Positions 63,658 to 64,000 of a stretch of DNA of 64,000 nt are shown here, in pieces. The stretch is from Loxodes magnus (taxonomy: Eukaryota > Ciliophora > Karyorelictea > Loxodida > Loxodidae): positions 43,168-107,167 of the forward strand of contig CAMPDV010001567.1 of assembly GCA_946699065.1 (NCBI GenBank). Reading direction: 5' to 3'. Every line of letters starts with the position of its first letter. The first letter of the stretch is position 1. The position numbers were made by a program, and so were the translations under genes. The notes beneath the pieces are model-generated. The model was not told where the DNA came from and made no database searches. It saw nothing but the letters and a program-made list of their open reading frames with translations.

Positions 63658-64000
63658 TGCTAGAATTAATTATCTTTGTATCAATTTAAAACTAATAAAG
63701 AGGATGCTTTTCATAATTTTGATAAGAGTTTTAAATAATTGGTTAACAATAAGCATTTGATTACTAGATTATAAAAATATAAAAGTTCTCATTTGATAAT
63801 TAATGTCTACAATAATTAAAACAATAATTTAGTGAATTAAAAAGTAAATATAGTTAAACATACCTTTAGAGATAACTGTATAAAATAAAATTAATAAAGA
63901 ATTATCAATAATTATAAATTTAATGAATGTATAATTTTTAGTTCTAAGTAATATAAGTAATTATAATAATAATCTTAACTAACTTTTATTATAAGTTAAG
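63658..64000 (+). CDS. tmcB-like fragment, second copy (cut by window end)
   Basis: It repeats 32642-32984, including the frame reading NKEDAFHNFDKSFKQLVNNK. The C-terminal helices seen at 33.1-33.3 kb would lie beyond the window. Confidence 0.4.

Larger units (their letters stand above)
60417..64000. repeat. segmental duplication, copy 2 (runs off the window)
   Basis: Direct repeat of 29396-32986 at an offset of about 31.02 kb, with only scattered substitutions and a few single-base indels. It starts inside the end of gene G, so this location is likely the older one. It contains the same RT pseudogene with the same lesions, and the start of the tmcB-like fragment. Confidence 0.88.

Noticed and set aside
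1..64000. Tetrahymena/Paramecium-type code (TGA only as stop)
   Set aside because: It would break every WD40, LINE and membrane gene at conserved Trp positions.

Overview
The window looks like nuclear DNA of a ciliate that reads TAA and TAG as glutamine and TGA as both tryptophan and stop. That is the karyorelict code (NCBI table 27, Loxodes-like). A Condylostoma-type code is a less likely alternative, because every gene end I could place is TGA. The evidence is internal. WD40 blades, a reverse transcriptase, an AP-type endonuclease and Cys-rich membrane proteins only make sense with in-frame TAA/TAG as Gln. TGA falls where the families have Trp (KIW in WD40 blades, NETW in the endonuclease, NWRPISL in the RT). 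At one RT position, homologous copies alternate between TGG and TGA. The DNA is very AT-rich. Introns are tiny (20-31 nt in the best cases) with GT..AG ends.

Layout. 1-3118: the 3' part of a Cys-rich multi-pass membrane protein. 3.2-7.3 kb: a large multi-pass membrane protein of a ciliate type resembling tmcB ('tiny macrocysts')-like proteins. 7.3-9.3 kb: intergenic DNA with a degenerate-looking tRNA-Ala(AGC) and a hairpin repeat. 9.3-12.6 kb (minus strand): another tmcB-like membrane protein and a kelch/GCC-type Cys-rich membrane protein whose 5' end is cut by a repeat junction.

12.6-58.9 kb is a mosaic of one repeated cassette. The full form is a WD40 gene, a 1.25-kb divergent intergenic region, then gene M (327 aa, unknown) and gene E (176 aa, membrane, unknown) running the other way. 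There are three full-length WD40 copies (26.9, 41.0 and 56.6 kb) and three M-E arms (12.6-15.3, 21.3-25.2 and 42.0-45.8 kb), in alternating orientation. A non-LTR retrotransposon (LINE) is present as a complete single-ORF copy (15.3-21.3 kb), a nearly complete frameshifted copy with target-site duplication (49.7-55.7 kb), a copy that has lost its RT domain (34.4-38.9 kb), an endonuclease scrap (38.9-39.2 kb), and two 5'-truncated RT pseudogenes (29.5 and 60.5 kb). The two RT pseudogenes lie in a direct duplication of at least 3.5 kb spaced 31 kb apart. A GC-rich structured RNA, possibly RNase MRP RNA, sits at 40.06-40.35 kb. Unrecognised genes fill the remaining unique segments (28.5, 32.6, 33.4, 45.1 and 58.8 kb).

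Functionally, I see membrane/sensory-type ciliate proteins, one multi-copy WD40 scaffold gene, and active or recently active LINEs. The most unusual points are the exact loss of one 80-codon exon in one M copy, the preservation of three WD40 reading frames while their surroundings rearrange, and a WADD variant of the RT catalytic box. All coordinates and reading frames were worked out by eye; no alignment or database search was run.
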